Origin: Solirubrobacter taibaiensis
GTDB taxonomy: Bacteria; Actinomycetota; Thermoleophilia; Solirubrobacterales; Solirubrobacteraceae
Reading direction: 5' to 3'
Assembly: GCA_027587225.1 (NCBI GenBank)
Contig: JAPDDQ010000005.1
Location: forward strand, 62,001-126,000
DNA length: 64,000 nucleotides
Part shown: one piece after another, positions 62,839-64,000 of the stretch
How the letters are laid out: each line of letters opens with the position of its first letter
Numbering within the stretch: the stretch's first letter is position 1
Notes under the pieces: model-generated
Database searches by the model: none
Told to the model about the DNA's origin: nothing
What the model saw: the letters and a program-made list of their open reading frames with translations, nothing else
Translations under genes and position numbers: made by a program

Positions 62839-64000
62839 TTGTCCCTTAGTTGGAGGAGCCGTGCGGGCGCTGTCGCCGTCGCGGTGACGGGAGCCCTCAC
62901 GGGCTTTGCCGGTCAGGCCGCGGCCCAGACCACGTTCGAGCCCGGCGTGACGCTACGCACGTACTTCCTGGCGCAGGGACCGACGACCACCTGCACGCTC
63001 AAGTCCGGCCAGACGCCGAACGTCGACAAGCTGATGAGCACCGTCGACTGGTCGACCGCGGCGCAGTTCGCCGACGGCCGTGAGGACAACTACCAGTCCA
63101 CCGTCCTGGCGCGCCTGAACATCGCGACGGCCGGCGAGCACACCTTCCGCCTGACGAGCGACGACGGCTCGGTCCTGCGCATCGACGGCAACGTCGTCGT
63201 CGACCACGACGGCCTGCACGGCGACACGTCCAAGGACGGCGCCGTCACCCTCACCGCGGGCAACCACGACCTCCGCATCGACTACATCGAGGCCGGCGGC
63301 GGCCAGGTCCTCAAGCTCGAGTGGCGTGCCCCGGGCTCCAGCAGCTTCGTGGTCGTCCCGAGCTCCGTCCTCTCCACCGAGGCCGGCGTCGTGCGCGTCA
63401 CTGCGCCGGGCAGCAAGTTCTGCGAGGGCGCGGCCGACACCCCCGGTGACGGCCTGCGCCTCGAGGCGGTCAACCCGAACTACACGCTGACCGACATCCG
63501 CCCCACGGCCTTCCAGCCGAAGGTCTCGGGCATGGACTTCCTGCCGGACGGCCGCATGGTCCTGACCACGACGGGCGACGTCAGCGCCGGTGGCTGGGTC
63601 CCGAACCCGGAGTCGGGCGAGGTCTACGTCCTGGACAAGGTCACGGGCACGACGACCAAGGAGCAGGTGACCTACACCAAGGTCGCCGGCGCGCTGAAGA
63701 ACCCGATGGGCATCCAGGTCATCGACGGTCGCTGGTACGTCTCCGAGCGTGAGGGTCTCACCGAGCTGCTCCCGGACGGCGACGACGCCGACACCCTGAT
63801 GGACCACAAGCGGCTCGCTTCGTGGCCCAACGGCGGCAACTTCCACGAGTTCGCGTTCGGCCTCATCCACGACGCCGACTACTTCTACGTCGCCCGCTCC
63901 GTCGCCATCAACAACGGCGGCGCGACGACCAGCCCGCAGCCGGGTCAGACGCCGGGCACCGCGATCAAGATCAGCCGCAGCAACTGGCAGGTCTCGACGG
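62839..64000 (+). CDS. Secreted PA14/propeller protein, C-terminus cut by window edge
   Basis: 387 residues are visible. The TTG start has GAGGAGGAG 4-12 bp upstream, like the giant protein at 34082. A signal peptide (about 1-30, ending AAAQ) is followed by a PA14-type domain (about 34-170, TFRLTSDDGSVLRIDGNVVVDHDG) and the start of a beta-propeller similar to sugar-dehydrogenase-like or DUF7133-type domains (VSGMDFLPDGRMVLTTTGD, GEVYVLDKVTG). PA14 domains bind carbohydrates. The remaining domain set is unknown. The 89-bp leader is AT-rich and probably holds the promoter. Confidence 0.82.
   Translation, partial: MSLSWRSRAGAVAVAVTGALTGFAGQAAAQTTFEPGVTLRTYFLAQGPTTTCTLKSGQTPNVDKLMSTVDWSTAAQFADGREDNYQSTVLARLNIATAGEHTFRLTSDDGSVLRIDGNVVVDHDGLHGDTSKDGAVTLTAGNHDLRIDYIEAGGGQVLKLEWRAPGSSSFVVVPSSVLSTEAGVVRVTAPGSKFCEGAADTPGDGLRLEAVNPNYTLTDIRPTAFQPKVSGMDFLPDGRMVLTTTGDVSAGGWVPNPESGEVYVLDKVTGTTTKEQVTYTKVAGALKNPMGIQVIDGRWYVSEREGLTELLPDGDDADTLMDHKRLASWPNGGNFHEFAFGLIHDADYFYVARSVAINNGGATTSPQPGQTPGTAIKISRSNWQVST

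Overview
The window is GC-rich chromosomal DNA, probably from an actinomycete of the Solirubrobacter/Conexibacter kind (Thermoleophilia). That placement is an inference from base composition, frequent GTG and TTG starts, many 4-bp start/stop overlaps, two BTAD-type regulators, and large secreted multidomain proteins with lysine-rich tails. I see no rRNA, CRISPR array, prophage or insertion sequence. There is one tRNA gene, tRNA-Asp(GTC) at 22835-22908.

Region 1 (1-10752) looks like an uptake and catabolism locus. A secreted DUF6351 protein (cut by the left edge) diverges from a MarR regulator. It is followed by a fused LivF-LivG ATPase, two Liv permeases, a lipoprotein binding protein, a MaoC hydratase, an MFE-2-like short-chain dehydrogenase, an amidohydrolase and an acyl-CoA ligase. 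The eight genes from 2496 to 10752 overlap end to start. Two inverted repeats of identical geometry, before the MarR gene and before the operon, are probable MarR operators. Region 2 (10749-15323) is a xylan/xylose locus: GH10 xylanase, ROK repressor and an orphan XylF-like binding protein. Region 3 (15320-22709) has a TetR gene diverging from a membrane-protein/pobA pair across two copies of AGAACG-N2-CGTTCT, then an MMPL-pfkA-MFS run and an RTX-repeat protein.

Region 4 (22835-33895) carries the tRNA, a DMT exporter, an AfsR-like regulator, a DHA2-type MFS exporter, a DsbA-like protein with a small cysteine protein coupled behind it, a TetR regulator, a frameshifted DUF1080 gene and an alpha/beta hydrolase. 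Region 5 (34082-41647) is one gene for a 2521-residue secreted protein combining ThuA, a sugar-dehydrogenase-type propeller, OmpL47-like repeats, two concanavalin-like modules, a nested cupredoxin and four PKD domains. Region 6 (41710-47006) is a methyltransferase, a second BTAD regulator, a lipoprotein and a collagen-like protein, with 11-bp-period tandem repeats on both sides of the regulator.

Region 7 (46999-64000) has two NarL-type two-component systems, small membrane proteins, a CGNR-VOC-PPOX run, and a secreted-protein pair next to an unusual ECF sigma factor that carries its own HxxxCxxC anti-sigma-like motif, membrane segments and an SH3-like tail. It also holds an HD-GYP protein, two divergent MMPL transporters around a long inverted repeat, and the start of a PA14/propeller secreted protein that runs off the right edge. 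The best candidates for undescribed biology are the self-contained sigma factor with its secreted neighbours, the MarR-controlled Liv/MaoC/SDR operon, and the nested-cupredoxin giant protein.
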